Shown piece by piece: positions 18,551 to 27,608 of a stretch of 64,000 bases of DNA; the first letter of the stretch is position 1; each line of letters begins with the position of its first letter. Source of the DNA: CAVQBP01 sp963740945 (GTDB lineage Bacteria > Bacteroidota > Ignavibacteria > Ignavibacteriales > Ignavibacteriaceae); the NCBI GenBank assembly GCA_963740945.1, contig CAVUGE010000022.1, forward strand, positions 34,824 to 98,823, written 5' to 3'. The position numbers and the translations under genes were made by a program. The notes beneath the pieces were generated by a model, which was not told where the DNA came from, made no database searches, and worked only from the letters and a program-made list of their open reading frames with translations.

Positions 18551-20254
18551 TTATGATGTTTTATAAGTTAGTAAACTATCGCGCATTGTATTAACTTCGG
18601 TAGAGATTAAATCAGGCGGGGGATTAGTGATATTTGCAGTTCCGTTCCCGGTCATTAATCGATTATTATCATTTACATGAAATAAACCGAGCACATGCCC
18701 AAGTTCATGTCCGAGAGTCCAGACACTAGCTATTTGAGCAACCACTGCACCCGGCTGACCTGCAGGGAAAGCAGCGCAGCCGTTAAATACCGGAACAGTA
18801 GACCTGACAAAATATACAACTGCATCCGAACCCCAAGCATTATTCCGGTTAGCAAACAATTGTGTTTGTTCGGATGTTACAGAACCCATATTACATGAAC
18901 CAACATTCACATCATTAAGTGCAGGCAGATTCAATGATTCCGTACTGACTCTATGTACGCGGATTCCAACCGATTCATATACCTGCTGCATAGCAACAAA
19001 CATTCTTTCTATAGAGATATTCGGATTTGTCAAAATCTTGACATGAATGCGGTAAGTTTGTTCACCTACTTCGAAATGATTATCGGCAGTATTCAACAAC
19101 CATCCGCCGAACCGGGTACCATTCGGCTTCATCATTGGTACATTAAAGGTAGTGCCGGTAAAATGTAAAACTCCAATTCCCCATGGACTACTGACAAGAA
19201 TATCATCCCTTCTATCACCGGTAAAATCGGCAATGCTGTCAAAATGATTATCGGCAGTATTAAGGAGCCATCCGCCAAACCGGGTACCATTAGGGGACAT
19301 CATTGGAACATTGAAGGTATTCCCGGCGAATTTAAGAATCCCGATACCCCATGGACTGGCAATAAAAAGTTCTGCAATTCCATCTCCATCAAAATCTGCT
19401 GCCGGTCCAATACGATTATCAAGAGAATTTAATAGCCACCCGCCAAACCTTGTTCCATTGGGCGCCATCATTAATGCAATAAGGGTATTGCCTGAAAGCT
19501 GAAGAACTCCTACACCCCATGGGCTTAATATTACAATTTCAGCTTTATCGTCACCGTTTAAATCTGCTATTGTAACCAGATGGTTATCATTAGTATTTAG
19601 AAGCCACCCACCGAATCTTGTACCATTAGGAGCCATCATAGGAACAGTAAATGTATTTCCTGAAAGCTTAAAAATTCCAATTCCCCACGGACTGCTGATC
19701 ATTATTTCATCTTTTCCGTCTCCGTCTACATCCCCTACAAGTCCGAAGCGATTATCAGCAGTATTAAGGAGCCATCCGCCAAAACGAGTTCCATTTTCAG
19801 CCATTATAGGTACAGTGATTGTATTCCCGGAGAGCTTGAAAATACCGATGCCCCAGGGACTTGTTACCAATATTTCAGCTTTTCCGTCACCATCGAAATC
19901 GCCAACAGGGCCGTAGCGGTTATCTCCGGTATTAAGCAGCCAACCGCCGAAACGTGTACCATTGGGTGCCATCATTAGTGCTGTAAGTTTATTCCCGGAG
20001 AGTTTCAGAATCCCTATACCCCATGGACTGGAAATAAATATTTCGGTTTTTCCATCACCATCAAAATCTGCAGTAAGATCAAAGCGGTTATCGGAAGTAT
20101 TCAATAACCACCCGTTAAAACGTGTACCATTTGGAGCCATAAATTTTGCGTTAAGGGTGTTTCGAGAGAGCTTTAATATCCCTATGCCCCAAGGACTGGT
20201 AACAAGAATTTCCGAAACACCGTCGCCGTCAAAGTCGCTTTTCCTTATTGCCAT
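18551..20254 (-). CDS. Seven-repeat FG-GAP/VCBS-type propeller with C-terminal metzincin protease domain
   Basis: Residues ~7-397 are seven tandem 56-aa repeats. Each begins with a calcium-type loop (DFDGDGKAEI) and carries SPWGIGILKLSGN and NGTRFGGWLLNT; sequence identity between units is very high. Residues ~400-567 form a metalloprotease domain with HELGHVLGLFH, the HExxHxxGxxH zinc signature of metzincins, and a later methionine (RLMTG) in the Met-turn position. The start is set by GAGGAGGAAAC before ATG at 20252-20254. No signal peptide is present, which is odd for both domain types. It heads an operon with the HEAT-repeat gene. Confidence 0.85.
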   Translation of the reverse strand: MAIRKSDFDGDGVSEILVTSPWGIGILKLSRNTLNAKFMAPNGTRFNGWLLNTSDNRFDLTADFDGDGKTEIFISSPWGIGILKLSGNKLTALMMAPNGTRFGGWLLNTGDNRYGPVGDFDGDGKAEILVTSPWGIGIFKLSGNTITVPIMAENGTRFGGWLLNTADNRFGLVGDVDGDGKDEIMISSPWGIGIFKLSGNTFTVPMMAPNGTRFGGWLLNTNDNHLVTIADLNGDDKAEIVILSPWGVGVLQLSGNTLIALMMAPNGTRFGGWLLNSLDNRIGPAADFDGDGIAELFIASPWGIGILKFAGNTFNVPMMSPNGTRFGGWLLNTADNHFDSIADFTGDRRDDILVSSPWGIGVLHFTGTTFNVPMMKPNGTRFGGWLLNTADNHFEVGEQTYRIHVKILTNPNISIERMFVAMQQVYESVGIRVHRVSTESLNLPALNDVNVGSCNMGSVTSEQTQLFANRNNAWGSDAVVYFVRSTVPVFNGCAAFPAGQPGAVVAQIASVWTLGHELGHVLGLFHVNDNNRLMTGNGTANITNPPPDLISTEVNTMRDSLLTYKTS

Positions 20255-20703
20255 GTTTCCTCCTCTTGATTTGACCTAATTTGTTTGGGAACAATTATTT
20301 ATTTTATTTAATCGAATTCCAGCGAAATTGTTATGCTTGTTTGGGAAAGAACAAGGATTAAACGATAGCTTTTAATTCCTCCAAGAAATTTTGCAGAAAG
20401 GGATAGTTCGGATTTAATTTATACTTAGAATATACAAAAATGACTTTTTTGAAAAATCTGTCTTATAATGTAAAAGGGCCTGTGACAGAAGTTAAAAAAA
20501 TTTCTAAAATCTTAAGTTTACTCTCATTGAAATATTTTTACCTCAATAAGATATATTCTAAATACCAGTTAATTTTTTCATCGTATAACTTAGATAATAA
20601 AAATCTTATTCTCAATAGATCATTTTTTTAAACATAATTAGAGAAATTAGAGATATATTATAAAACGGAGCTTTCATAAAGTTAAATATAGTAATAATCA
20701 ACC
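20255..20703. other. AT-rich non-coding gap
   Basis: This probably holds the promoter of the propeller-metzincin operon. A 63-codon open frame at 20440 on the plus strand has no ribosome site and Lys/Ile/Tyr-rich random composition, so I do not call it. Confidence 0.4.
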
Positions 20704-20847
20704 TTAAGAATATGTTACAGCTTCATCAAACATGCGAATAACTGAATTTCTATTCTCCGGTGCTTTATGGAAAGTTATTTCTGCTGAAGATCTCCTTGTA
20801 AAGCTTCTTACGGTAATCTCTCCTGTAACACGTGGAGAACCCGTTGA
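20704..20847 (-). pseudogene. Possible unidentified gene remnant
   Basis: The minus-strand frame ends in TAA at 20704 and reads TGSPRVTGEITVRSF, then HKAPENRNSVIRMFDEA, which looks protein-like. It is closed upstream by a stop at about 20848 and has no start codon or recognised family. It may be the 3' end of a lost gene. Confidence 0.2.
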
Positions 20848-20967
20848 CTACTCATAGTCTTGAACTGTTAATAACGGCGAATTACCAGTGTCAACATTGT
20901 ATTAAATCCGAAGAGTATCCTATTGCACCGCTTTTAAAAGTTTTTGAAATAATAGGATATGTATAAG

Positions 20968-21249
20968 TTAGTCGATATATTCTTTGTCTTTCCAGTACCA
21001 CCATTTTAGTTTTTCTTTTTCATATTCTTTTTCTGTTGTAAAGTAGACTGCGCAGCGGAATGTATATAGAACACAAACATCATTTTCAATCCCTTTGAAT
21101 GCATTTAACTGAGCATAAAGTTTTTTAGGACTATGATCTTTAAGATCATTAATATTCCTTATTCCAATATTCCAGAGGTCACCGGCAATTGATTTACCCA
21201 CTCCTGGAATTGTCTGTAATTCTCTTAATGCCTGCTCTTTTTTAGCCAT
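20968..21249 (-). CDS. Cdd1-type helix-hairpin-helix protein
   Basis: A 93-aa protein with an N-terminal helix-hairpin-helix (LQTIPGVGKSIAGDLWNIGI) and the tail motifs typical of the 'pathogenicity locus' Cdd1 family (LYAQLNAFKGIENDVCVLYTF, then LKWWYWKD). HhH motifs bind DNA or mediate protein contacts; the family has no established reaction. It is stand-alone with its own ATG and no nearby partner. Confidence 0.85.
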   Translation of the reverse strand: MAKKEQALRELQTIPGVGKSIAGDLWNIGIRNINDLKDHSPKKLYAQLNAFKGIENDVCVLYTFRCAVYFTTEKEYEKEKLKWWYWKDKEYID

Positions 21250-21443
21250 TGTTTTATAAAAATTTTTTTCTAATCCCTTAATAAATTAGAAAATTAAAGA
21301 TATAATCTCAAATGCGTGGGGCTTTTCATTGACACCTCCTTAATCTTTTTCTTTCTGTTATTGTGGCTAAAGCCTAATCCATCTCATCCTTTCTGTCCGT
21401 TGTATAATCCAACGGGAATAGTTAATGATATTCAATCGAAAAT

Positions 21444-21469
21444 TTGAACTTAAACCTTGAACTTAAACT
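21444..21469. repeat. 13-bp direct repeat (TTGAACTTAAACC)
   Basis: Two adjacent copies, TTGAACTTAAACC and TTGAACTTAAACT, lie 45-70 bp upstream of the GWxTD gene. The second copy overlaps a possible -33 TTG element, so it could be an operator. Confidence 0.6.
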
Positions 21470-21487
21470 CATACTTAACTATGTTTT
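21457..21487 (+). promoter_or_regulatory. Candidate Bacteroidota-type promoter
   Basis: TTG at 21457-21459 and TATGTTTT at 21480-21487 are 20 bp apart, resembling the -33 TTTG / -7 TAnnTTTG pattern. They lie ~25 bp before the GWxTD start codon. In AT-rich sequence such matches arise by chance, so confidence is low. Confidence 0.25.
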
Positions 21488-21512
21488 ATTTATTCTAATA
21501 TAGCAGTACAGT

Positions 21513-23690
21513 ATGCAAGTTTTAAGTAAAATTTTTTTATTTGGAATTTTTTTTATTATTTCATTTCAATTCTCTGAACCTTTCTGCCAGGAGAAGTTAT
21601 CTGAAACGCAAATTGATTCTTTAGTTTCAAAGGGGAAGCAGGAAATATTAGATAAGGAATGGGGAGATGCAATTGATACCTTTGATGATCTAATGGATTA
21701 CGAACCTGATAATCTAATTGCTAATTATTATTATGCTATCGGGGAGCGGGAAACGGGCAGAAACAGGAATCCCGTAGAACGCATATTAAGATATAACAGC
21801 TGCGAAAGACATTTAAAAAAGATTATTAGTATTGATTCAACTTTTAAGGATACGTATTACCAGCTTGCTGTGTTAGAGTTTTACCGACATAATTATTTCG
21901 ATGCAACGGATTTGGCTAAACATCAACTGGAAGTAAATGATACCCTTAAAAGTGCTTTAACCGGAATTTTCCATTTATATGATATCATGCTTGAACATGA
22001 AGGGAATGATAAAATACAAATCTATCTTAACTCCAATAATTCGGATTATGACAAATATTCATTGGGTGAATTTTACCGAAGGGCGGATTCACTTGGGAAG
22101 GCTGAGTATATTTTCAACTCAATTATAAAAGAACATTTAAGGATTCCTCTAATTCCGGTTTATCTGTCGCTTGTAAGATTAGATGTTCAGGAAAATAAAT
22201 ATGAAGAAGCGGATGCTGCTTATTGGAAAGCAGTTGAATTGGTTTCTTCGCATGTTGAATTAGAAATGATATTATATGACTTTGAATATATTTTAAATAG
22301 AAGAGAATATAAGATATTATATGCTCCTTTAAGTCTTGATAAATTTAAAGAGGCAATGAGGATATTCTGGACTGAAAGGAATCCGCTCCCATCTCTACCA
22401 TACAATATGCGCTTAATTGAGCACTATAAAAGGCTCATTTATGCTGAAAAAAATTTCAGGTATGACGGAGTAAGGCTTAATATTTATGATGCCAATAAAC
22501 TGGAATCTATAAATCATCCGCCATGGTACTATTTAAATGATAAATTTAATGATTGCGGAATTATTTATATACGGTTTGGAGAACCGGATGATAAGATAGT
22601 TATTCCAGGTGAAAGTCTTGTATCTAAGACATCATGGCTTTATGAAGCAAACAACCGGCACCCCAGAATGATTTTTTACTTCATGATAGAAAGAGACGCG
22701 CCTCCAGGTTACTGGACTCTGGTTCCTATGCTGCTTGACCTGGATTATTTAGAAGCTCTGGAGCTATGGGATGCAAGATATCATAATGTAGATCCGCAGC
22801 ATTTAGATACGTGGTATAAATTTGAAGATGAAGGAATTAAAACTGCCGAGACAGGATTAACAACAGATTCTTTTACTTGGCCGAAAGAAATTAAATCTCT
22901 AAAAGCAGAATTTACAATTAATCAGTTCCGGGCGGATGATATTTCAAATTTGTTTTATCTGGATTATGCAATACCATTAAACGAATTTACTGAGGGAGAG
23001 ATTGGTAATGATCCTGTTCCTTTGAAAGTTGAGGTTTCAATCTTTGATACTTCTATGAACCCAGTTACGAGAAAAGTCGAAAATCTGCAAATAAATAAAT
23101 CTGATAAACACATTTATAAGAGCATGTATATTAATGGTAATAGTTTTTTACTTAAAAGACAGAAATATATTATATCGATGGATATCAGTGAACCGGGAGA
23201 TAGCAGGTTATTTGGAGCATATTTTAATTTTAATCTTTCCGACTTTAATGATAGTTTATCATGCAGCAGTTTGGAACAAGCATTTAGGATAAATACTAAT
23301 GACGAAAATGAGGAGAGTCGAAGAAATGTAAATATTCTTCCCAATCCTACTTTGAAGTTTAATAAAACGGAAAATGTTTTTACATATTATGAAGTTTATA
23401 ATTTGTCACAAAATAAGAACGGCAGTACAAGTTATTCCGTAAATTTTGATATCCATCTTAAAGATAAATCAAAAAGCATATGGGATTTTTTCTCTGGTTT
23501 ATTTAGAAATAACAAAGACTATAATATTTCCATCAGTAATAATTATAAAGATGTAAAAAAAGATGCTGCAAATTATCTGGCTTTTGATATAAGTGAGTTA
23601 GAGAATGGAGTTTATGAAATGGTACTGAATATAAAAGATAATAATAACGGGAAGGAAACTTCTACTTCTTCGGAATTGGTTGTGCAGTGA
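21513..23690 (+). CDS. Exported GWxTD-domain protein with TPR-like N-terminus, 725 aa
   Basis: A signal peptide (LFGIFFIISFQFSEPFCQ) is followed by ~250 residues of TPR-like helices (KEWGDAIDTFDDLMDYEPDN). A GWxTD-type domain comes next, recognised by FWTERNPLP, RLIEHYKRLIYAEKNF and IYIRFGEPDDKI. The defining GWxTD signature is not intact: the segment before IYIRFGEPD reads LNDKFNDCG. The C-terminal ~250 residues are strand-rich. This domain is frequent in Ignavibacteria and Acidobacteria exported proteins of unknown function. A 15-bp odd palindrome lies 50 bp past the stop. Confidence 0.8.
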   Translation: MQVLSKIFLFGIFFIISFQFSEPFCQEKLSETQIDSLVSKGKQEILDKEWGDAIDTFDDLMDYEPDNLIANYYYAIGERETGRNRNPVERILRYNSCERHLKKIISIDSTFKDTYYQLAVLEFYRHNYFDATDLAKHQLEVNDTLKSALTGIFHLYDIMLEHEGNDKIQIYLNSNNSDYDKYSLGEFYRRADSLGKAEYIFNSIIKEHLRIPLIPVYLSLVRLDVQENKYEEADAAYWKAVELVSSHVELEMILYDFEYILNRREYKILYAPLSLDKFKEAMRIFWTERNPLPSLPYNMRLIEHYKRLIYAEKNFRYDGVRLNIYDANKLESINHPPWYYLNDKFNDCGIIYIRFGEPDDKIVIPGESLVSKTSWLYEANNRHPRMIFYFMIERDAPPGYWTLVPMLLDLDYLEALELWDARYHNVDPQHLDTWYKFEDEGIKTAETGLTTDSFTWPKEIKSLKAEFTINQFRADDISNLFYLDYAIPLNEFTEGEIGNDPVPLKVEVSIFDTSMNPVTRKVENLQINKSDKHIYKSMYINGNSFLLKRQKYIISMDISEPGDSRLFGAYFNFNLSDFNDSLSCSSLEQAFRINTNDENEESRRNVNILPNPTLKFNKTENVFTYYEVYNLSQNKNGSTSYSVNFDIHLKDKSKSIWDFFSGLFRNNKDYNISISNNYKDVKKDAANYLAFDISELENGVYEMVLNIKDNNNGKETSTSSELVVQ

Positions 23691-23740
23691 TTCGGTTGTC
23701 ACGCAATAGTCAATGGATGGATGGATAATGTTAGAATGCT

Positions 23741-23755
23741 AAACCTCGGAGGTTT
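23741..23755. repeat. 15-bp odd palindrome AAACCTCGGAGGTTT
   Basis: It lies between the convergent GWxTD and M48 genes. The same 15-mer, with its complement-centred variant, forms an inverted pair at 31881-31914. A T-run follows on the plus strand, so it could also work as a weak terminator. Confidence 0.6.
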
Positions 23756-23766
23756 TTCTAAGAGGC

Positions 23767-25845
23767 TTAATTGGGAGTATCTTTGTTCGTTTCTAATTCG
23801 GCTTGATATTCAAGTAAGTTCCTTTTGAGATTCAGGTATGTTTGTGAAATTACTGTCTGGAAATTCTGCATGTTTTTGAACATTAAAGCTAAAGCATCAT
23901 TATTATATTTAGGCCGATTGAAATATTCTCTTTTATCAACCAGATATTTATTAAAATCTTCTCTTATTTCCGATTTTATTTCGCATTGATAAATTTCTTC
24001 TGATAATATCATCTCTATTTGCTTTTTGAATTCATGTTCTGTGTCATTCAGCTTCTTAAGATTTTCTTCGATGACACTAAAAGTTGTTTTAAATCGTATA
24101 AAGCAGGTCCCGTTCAGCATGTTAATATAACATTGTATTTTTTTATCGTATCCATCATCAACGAAGAAAAAAGATTGATAGAGCTGCTTTAATTCTTCTT
24201 GCTTTCCTTTCCCTTTCGCTAAGAAATAGAAATAATTATAAATTCTTGTGTCATTTTCTTTTAATTTATCCTTAATTTCTTTTGATTCTTTTTCAAGTAT
24301 CTTTACCAAGTTTTTACATTCTCTAAAAGAATATTTATTACCGTCATAATCGAAAGTTTTAACTTTATAATCTCCACCAGATATCTGTTTTAAAATGATA
24401 AGATCATTTTCCAGGGCATTGGAAGTATATACAGTATCAATCATACTGTCGCCAAAAAAGGATGAAATATCAAAATTAACAGTTTCAGGTTCGTCATTCG
24501 AAACCATCTCAATATCTATTTGACAGGGATTTTTGGAATTGTAATAACCATTATACATTTTGTTGAAGGAATTCTTTTTATATTCGGTAGTGTAATTCCT
24601 AATAAATTCTTCGGATTCAATACAGGTTTCCTGACCATTGTAATTTATTTCTGAAAAGAGCTTTTCTGTAATCTCACACCCCAATTTGTCTATATTTGAA
24701 AAAAGAGTTGATGCGGGATTGCAGTTTTTAACTTTTACTTTTCTTTCAAGTTTATGTAAATTAGCAATTCTCTCAGGTGTGCCTGGATGAGATGCCCACT
24801 GGTCTTTGATCGTTAATTTAGATTTGTTGTACTTAGATAAATGTTCAATGGTTACCTGCGGCAGATTATTTTCTATTCTCAATTTGCTCTCTTTGGCGAG
24901 CAATTTCATTACAAATTCATGCTGCGGGAAAATGTTTTTGGTTTTAATAGAATCAGAGATTCTTTCGTTATAATAATCTAACACTGAATTATAGGAATAA
25001 TCTGATAATTCAAGTCTTAGCAAAGAACTAATTAAAGAGTCGGAACCAGCTATATTTGCAGCAACTTCATCTGCATGAAATTCCATTTCGCGTGACAATC
25101 CCATGTAAGTTATATTTACTATGTTATAAACCTTTTTAAGTATCCATTTTATTCCTTCTACAATTTTCCCGGCTAGAATTATAAAAAGGGTAATCAATAT
25201 ATGAACTTTGGCCCATCCTTTTAATAATGATTCAAAGGATTCATTATCATGAAGCAAATTATAGATTACCCGGTTCACATTATAAACATAACTCCCGATC
25301 TTCATAGTCTTTTGTGAAAAATGGCCGAATTCATGAGCTAAGATTGCTTCAAATTCATTAACTGTAAGTGAATTTATGAGGCCGATTCCTATTTGAATAT
25401 TTTTTTTAACCGGGAAGAACATACTACGGAAATTTGATTCATAAAATACATATGCGTTTACTTCAGGTGAAATATAAACCTTTTTTGGAAAATCGGTTTT
25501 TACCTTATTTACAATTTGCCCAATAAAAGCGAATAATTGCGGTTCATCGGTTTCTTTGATTTCAATTAGATTAGAGCGGTTAATAGAATGTTTTTTGAAC
25601 ATGAATTTAACCAGGAAAATGAAAACCAGGACTCCCATGCTAACTAAACCAGCTCCGATCCCCAACGAATATAAATTAGGATTTAATGATATTAGTGTTA
25701 TTCCTCCCCAGCTGCTGATTATTGTTAAAGAGAGGGCAAATATAATTAAAAACAGGTAAATGAATAGAAAAAATCCTATTGACAGGACTGCTAGAAGAGT
25801 CGTCTTCTTAAAACCATTTGAAATTTGGGTCTCCCGCTGCTTCAT
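23767..25845 (-). CDS. Membrane M48 family metallopeptidase, 692 aa
   Basis: Two hydrophobic helices near residues 15-45 and 55-85 anchor the N-terminus. The zinc site is AHEFGHFSQK near residue 168, and the third ligand glutamate is in SREMEFHADEVAA near 250, as in Ste24/HtpX-type peptidases. One or two further helices (VHILITLFIILAGKI) lie between the two. The C-terminal ~330 residues are a charged, helix-rich extension not found in HtpX. Family members cleave membrane or misfolded proteins. It stands alone, convergent with the GWxTD gene. Confidence 0.85.
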   Translation of the reverse strand: MKQRETQISNGFKKTTLLAVLSIGFFLFIYLFLIIFALSLTIISSWGGITLISLNPNLYSLGIGAGLVSMGVLVFIFLVKFMFKKHSINRSNLIEIKETDEPQLFAFIGQIVNKVKTDFPKKVYISPEVNAYVFYESNFRSMFFPVKKNIQIGIGLINSLTVNEFEAILAHEFGHFSQKTMKIGSYVYNVNRVIYNLLHDNESFESLLKGWAKVHILITLFIILAGKIVEGIKWILKKVYNIVNITYMGLSREMEFHADEVAANIAGSDSLISSLLRLELSDYSYNSVLDYYNERISDSIKTKNIFPQHEFVMKLLAKESKLRIENNLPQVTIEHLSKYNKSKLTIKDQWASHPGTPERIANLHKLERKVKVKNCNPASTLFSNIDKLGCEITEKLFSEINYNGQETCIESEEFIRNYTTEYKKNSFNKMYNGYYNSKNPCQIDIEMVSNDEPETVNFDISSFFGDSMIDTVYTSNALENDLIILKQISGGDYKVKTFDYDGNKYSFRECKNLVKILEKESKEIKDKLKENDTRIYNYFYFLAKGKGKQEELKQLYQSFFFVDDGYDKKIQCYINMLNGTCFIRFKTTFSVIEENLKKLNDTEHEFKKQIEMILSEEIYQCEIKSEIREDFNKYLVDKREYFNRPKYNNDALALMFKNMQNFQTVISQTYLNLKRNLLEYQAELETNKDTPN

Positions 25846-26217
25846 AAAGTAATTATCGATAGTTTTTTCCCCTTTTTAAGTGGTTTTAGAATGAATTCGC
25901 TAATTTAATTTTAATAAGAGGAAAGGTTTTTATTTTTTTGAGTGCTAATGTGGGTCAATATATCACCACTACGGGGTTTTGTGCATAATTTCATTTAATT
26001 TGCTAATAATATTTCACACCTAACGGTGTTCATTTTTGATAAAGCGGCTAAAATTGAATGATTGAAATAAGATAAATAAATATTATTTGGATGTCGCAAT
26101 TAACCCTCTAAATTGCCGTAGTTGTACCTTTTCCAATATCATCGTCTACTATAAGTTTACTTAAAACCTTATAAATAAATTTAATTCTTTTATTAACAAA
26201 AACTACAGGAGGATCAA
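25846..26217. other. Divergent intergenic region with repeat words
   Basis: It separates the divergent M48 and VOC genes. TATCACCACTACGGGGTT (~25960) and TAATATTTCACACCTAACGGTGTTC (~26005-26030) are degenerate copies of the small hairpin word seen in the larger intergenic elements. AGGAGG at 26208 is the ribosome site of the VOC gene. Confidence 0.5.
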
Positions 26218-26649
26218 ATGAAATCAATTAATCCGTATCTAAATTTTTCCGGAAATACCGAAGAGGCTTTCAACTTTTATAAATCGGTTTTTGGAGGTGA
26301 TTTTTCTATGCTCCAGCGTTTTAAAGATACACCTGAAGCAGGAAAAATATCAGACGAAGAGAAGGAAAAATTAATGCATGTTTCTTTACCTATAGGAAAA
26401 GGAAATATTCTTATGGGAACGGATGCATTGGAATCGCAGGGATGGAAGTTGACATTCGGAAATAACTTCTCTCTTGCAGCTGAAACAGAGAGTAAGGAAG
26501 AAGCAGATAAGATTTTTAAGGGACTTTCTGAGGGTGGTCAGGTAACAATGCCACTTGCCGATACTTTCTGGGGTGCATACTTCGGAATGACGAAAGATAA
26601 GTTCGGAATTCAATGGATGGTTAGTTATACATATCCGCAAAATAAATAG
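26218..26649 (+). CDS. VOC family protein (PhnB-like glyoxalase fold)
   Basis: A 143-aa protein with the PhnB/3-demethylubiquinone methyltransferase-like signature: an NPYLNFSGNTEEAFNFYKSVFGG start and PLADTFWGAYFGMTKDKFGIQWM near the end. These are small metal-binding or metal-free betaalphabetabetabeta proteins of mostly unknown reaction. The start is well set by AGGAGGATCAA before the ATG. No partner gene is adjacent. Confidence 0.9.
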   Translation: MKSINPYLNFSGNTEEAFNFYKSVFGGDFSMLQRFKDTPEAGKISDEEKEKLMHVSLPIGKGNILMGTDALESQGWKLTFGNNFSLAAETESKEEADKIFKGLSEGGQVTMPLADTFWGAYFGMTKDKFGIQWMVSYTYPQNK

Positions 26650-26744
26650 TAGTTTTGAGTACCGAGAATTGGTCTTTAGCCCCGAGTCTTGAGTATTGAG
26701 TCCTGAGTTATCCCTATAGGAAGAATCTCAATAATTATTTATTT

Positions 26745-26998
26745 CGAGGGTGACCAAAAAGTAGAGATTGTCATGCTGAACTTGATTCAGCATCTGTTTT
26801 CAGCGCAAAATTGAAAGGTTAGATTCCGGGTCAATACTGATTTACATCAGCACAGGTCCGGAATGACACTTTTTAGTCGGCCCCTCTTGGATTTAAGCTT
26901 TTTTTATAGTATCTACAATAATATCACACCTTTGGGGTTCAAAATTCGGTTAACAGTGATTCTCCTCAAAGGATGACATATTTTTTTGGTCAACCTCG
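26745..26998. repeat. Intergenic element with degenerate inverted ends (CGAGGGTGACCAAAAA / TTTTTTTGGTCAACCTCG)
   Basis: This 254-bp non-coding block contains a GTCATGCTGAACTTGATTCA segment, an ~80-bp segment shared with 15711-15792, and a TAATATCACACC block shared with four other intergenic regions. Its left flank (AATCTCAATAATTATTTATTT) matches the inside of the 7433-7641 element. The ends are imperfect inverted repeats. Confidence 0.7.
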
Positions 26999-27125
26999 TT
27001 CTTTCATAGGGGGTCAACTCTTATTATCAATAAAACTTGTGATGATTTGTTCATAATAGGAATGTAAAGCATTTGATATTAGTGAAATAATTCTAAATTT
27101 TTGGGAAATAAAAAAGGAGGGCTCT

Positions 27126-27608
27126 ATGATAACAAAAGAAAACTTAACCAAATTATTTAGAAAGGAATTTGCGACTACTCTTAAAGTTATGCGTGCATAC
27201 CCGGAGGATAAGTTAGATTTTACTCCACATGAACGTTCGTCAACAGCAAATCGTATAATGTCCACATTTGTATTTGAGATGTTCCTGATAGAATTATATG
27301 TATTTGGAGATAATCTTGATAAATCCGTATTCCAAAGCTATAAACCGGACAATCTGCAAACTCTCATTGATGATTTTGAAAAACAATCGTCTAACATTAT
27401 TGATAGATTAAGTTATTTATCGGATGCGGAAATGAGTAAACAGGTTGAATTTGCGGGGGTTAAATTTGCTGCGGATGAATTCATGCTTATGATGCTCTTC
27501 GATCAAATACATCATAGGGGACAAATGTCGGTTTACATAAGATTGGCCGGCGGGAAGGTTCCGTCAATTTATGGACCTTCAGCGGATGATTCTTCGAGAA
27601 ATCTGTGA
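27126..27608 (+). CDS. DinB family protein (second paralogue)
   Basis: A 160-aa protein paralogous to the one at 7967: the metal-type motif HHRGQMSVYIR lies near residue 138, and the C-terminal PSIYGPSADDS is shared. AAGGAGGGCTCT gives a strong ribosome site. The remaining sequence is divergent (LFRKEFATTLKVMRAYPEDK), so the duplication is old and only the C-terminal helix is tightly kept. The function is unknown; DinB-like proteins include metal-dependent small-thiol transferases. Confidence 0.9.
   Translation: MITKENLTKLFRKEFATTLKVMRAYPEDKLDFTPHERSSTANRIMSTFVFEMFLIELYVFGDNLDKSVFQSYKPDNLQTLIDDFEKQSSNIIDRLSYLSDAEMSKQVEFAGVKFAADEFMLMMLFDQIHHRGQMSVYIRLAGGKVPSIYGPSADDSSRNL

Noticed and set aside
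18953..20279. Several plus-strand ORFs opposite the propeller-metzincin gene
   Set aside because: They repeat with the 168-bp unit of the coding strand and are antisense shadows of it.
20440..20631. 63-codon plus-strand ORF
   Set aside because: Random AT-rich composition, no ribosome site and no similarity that I can see.
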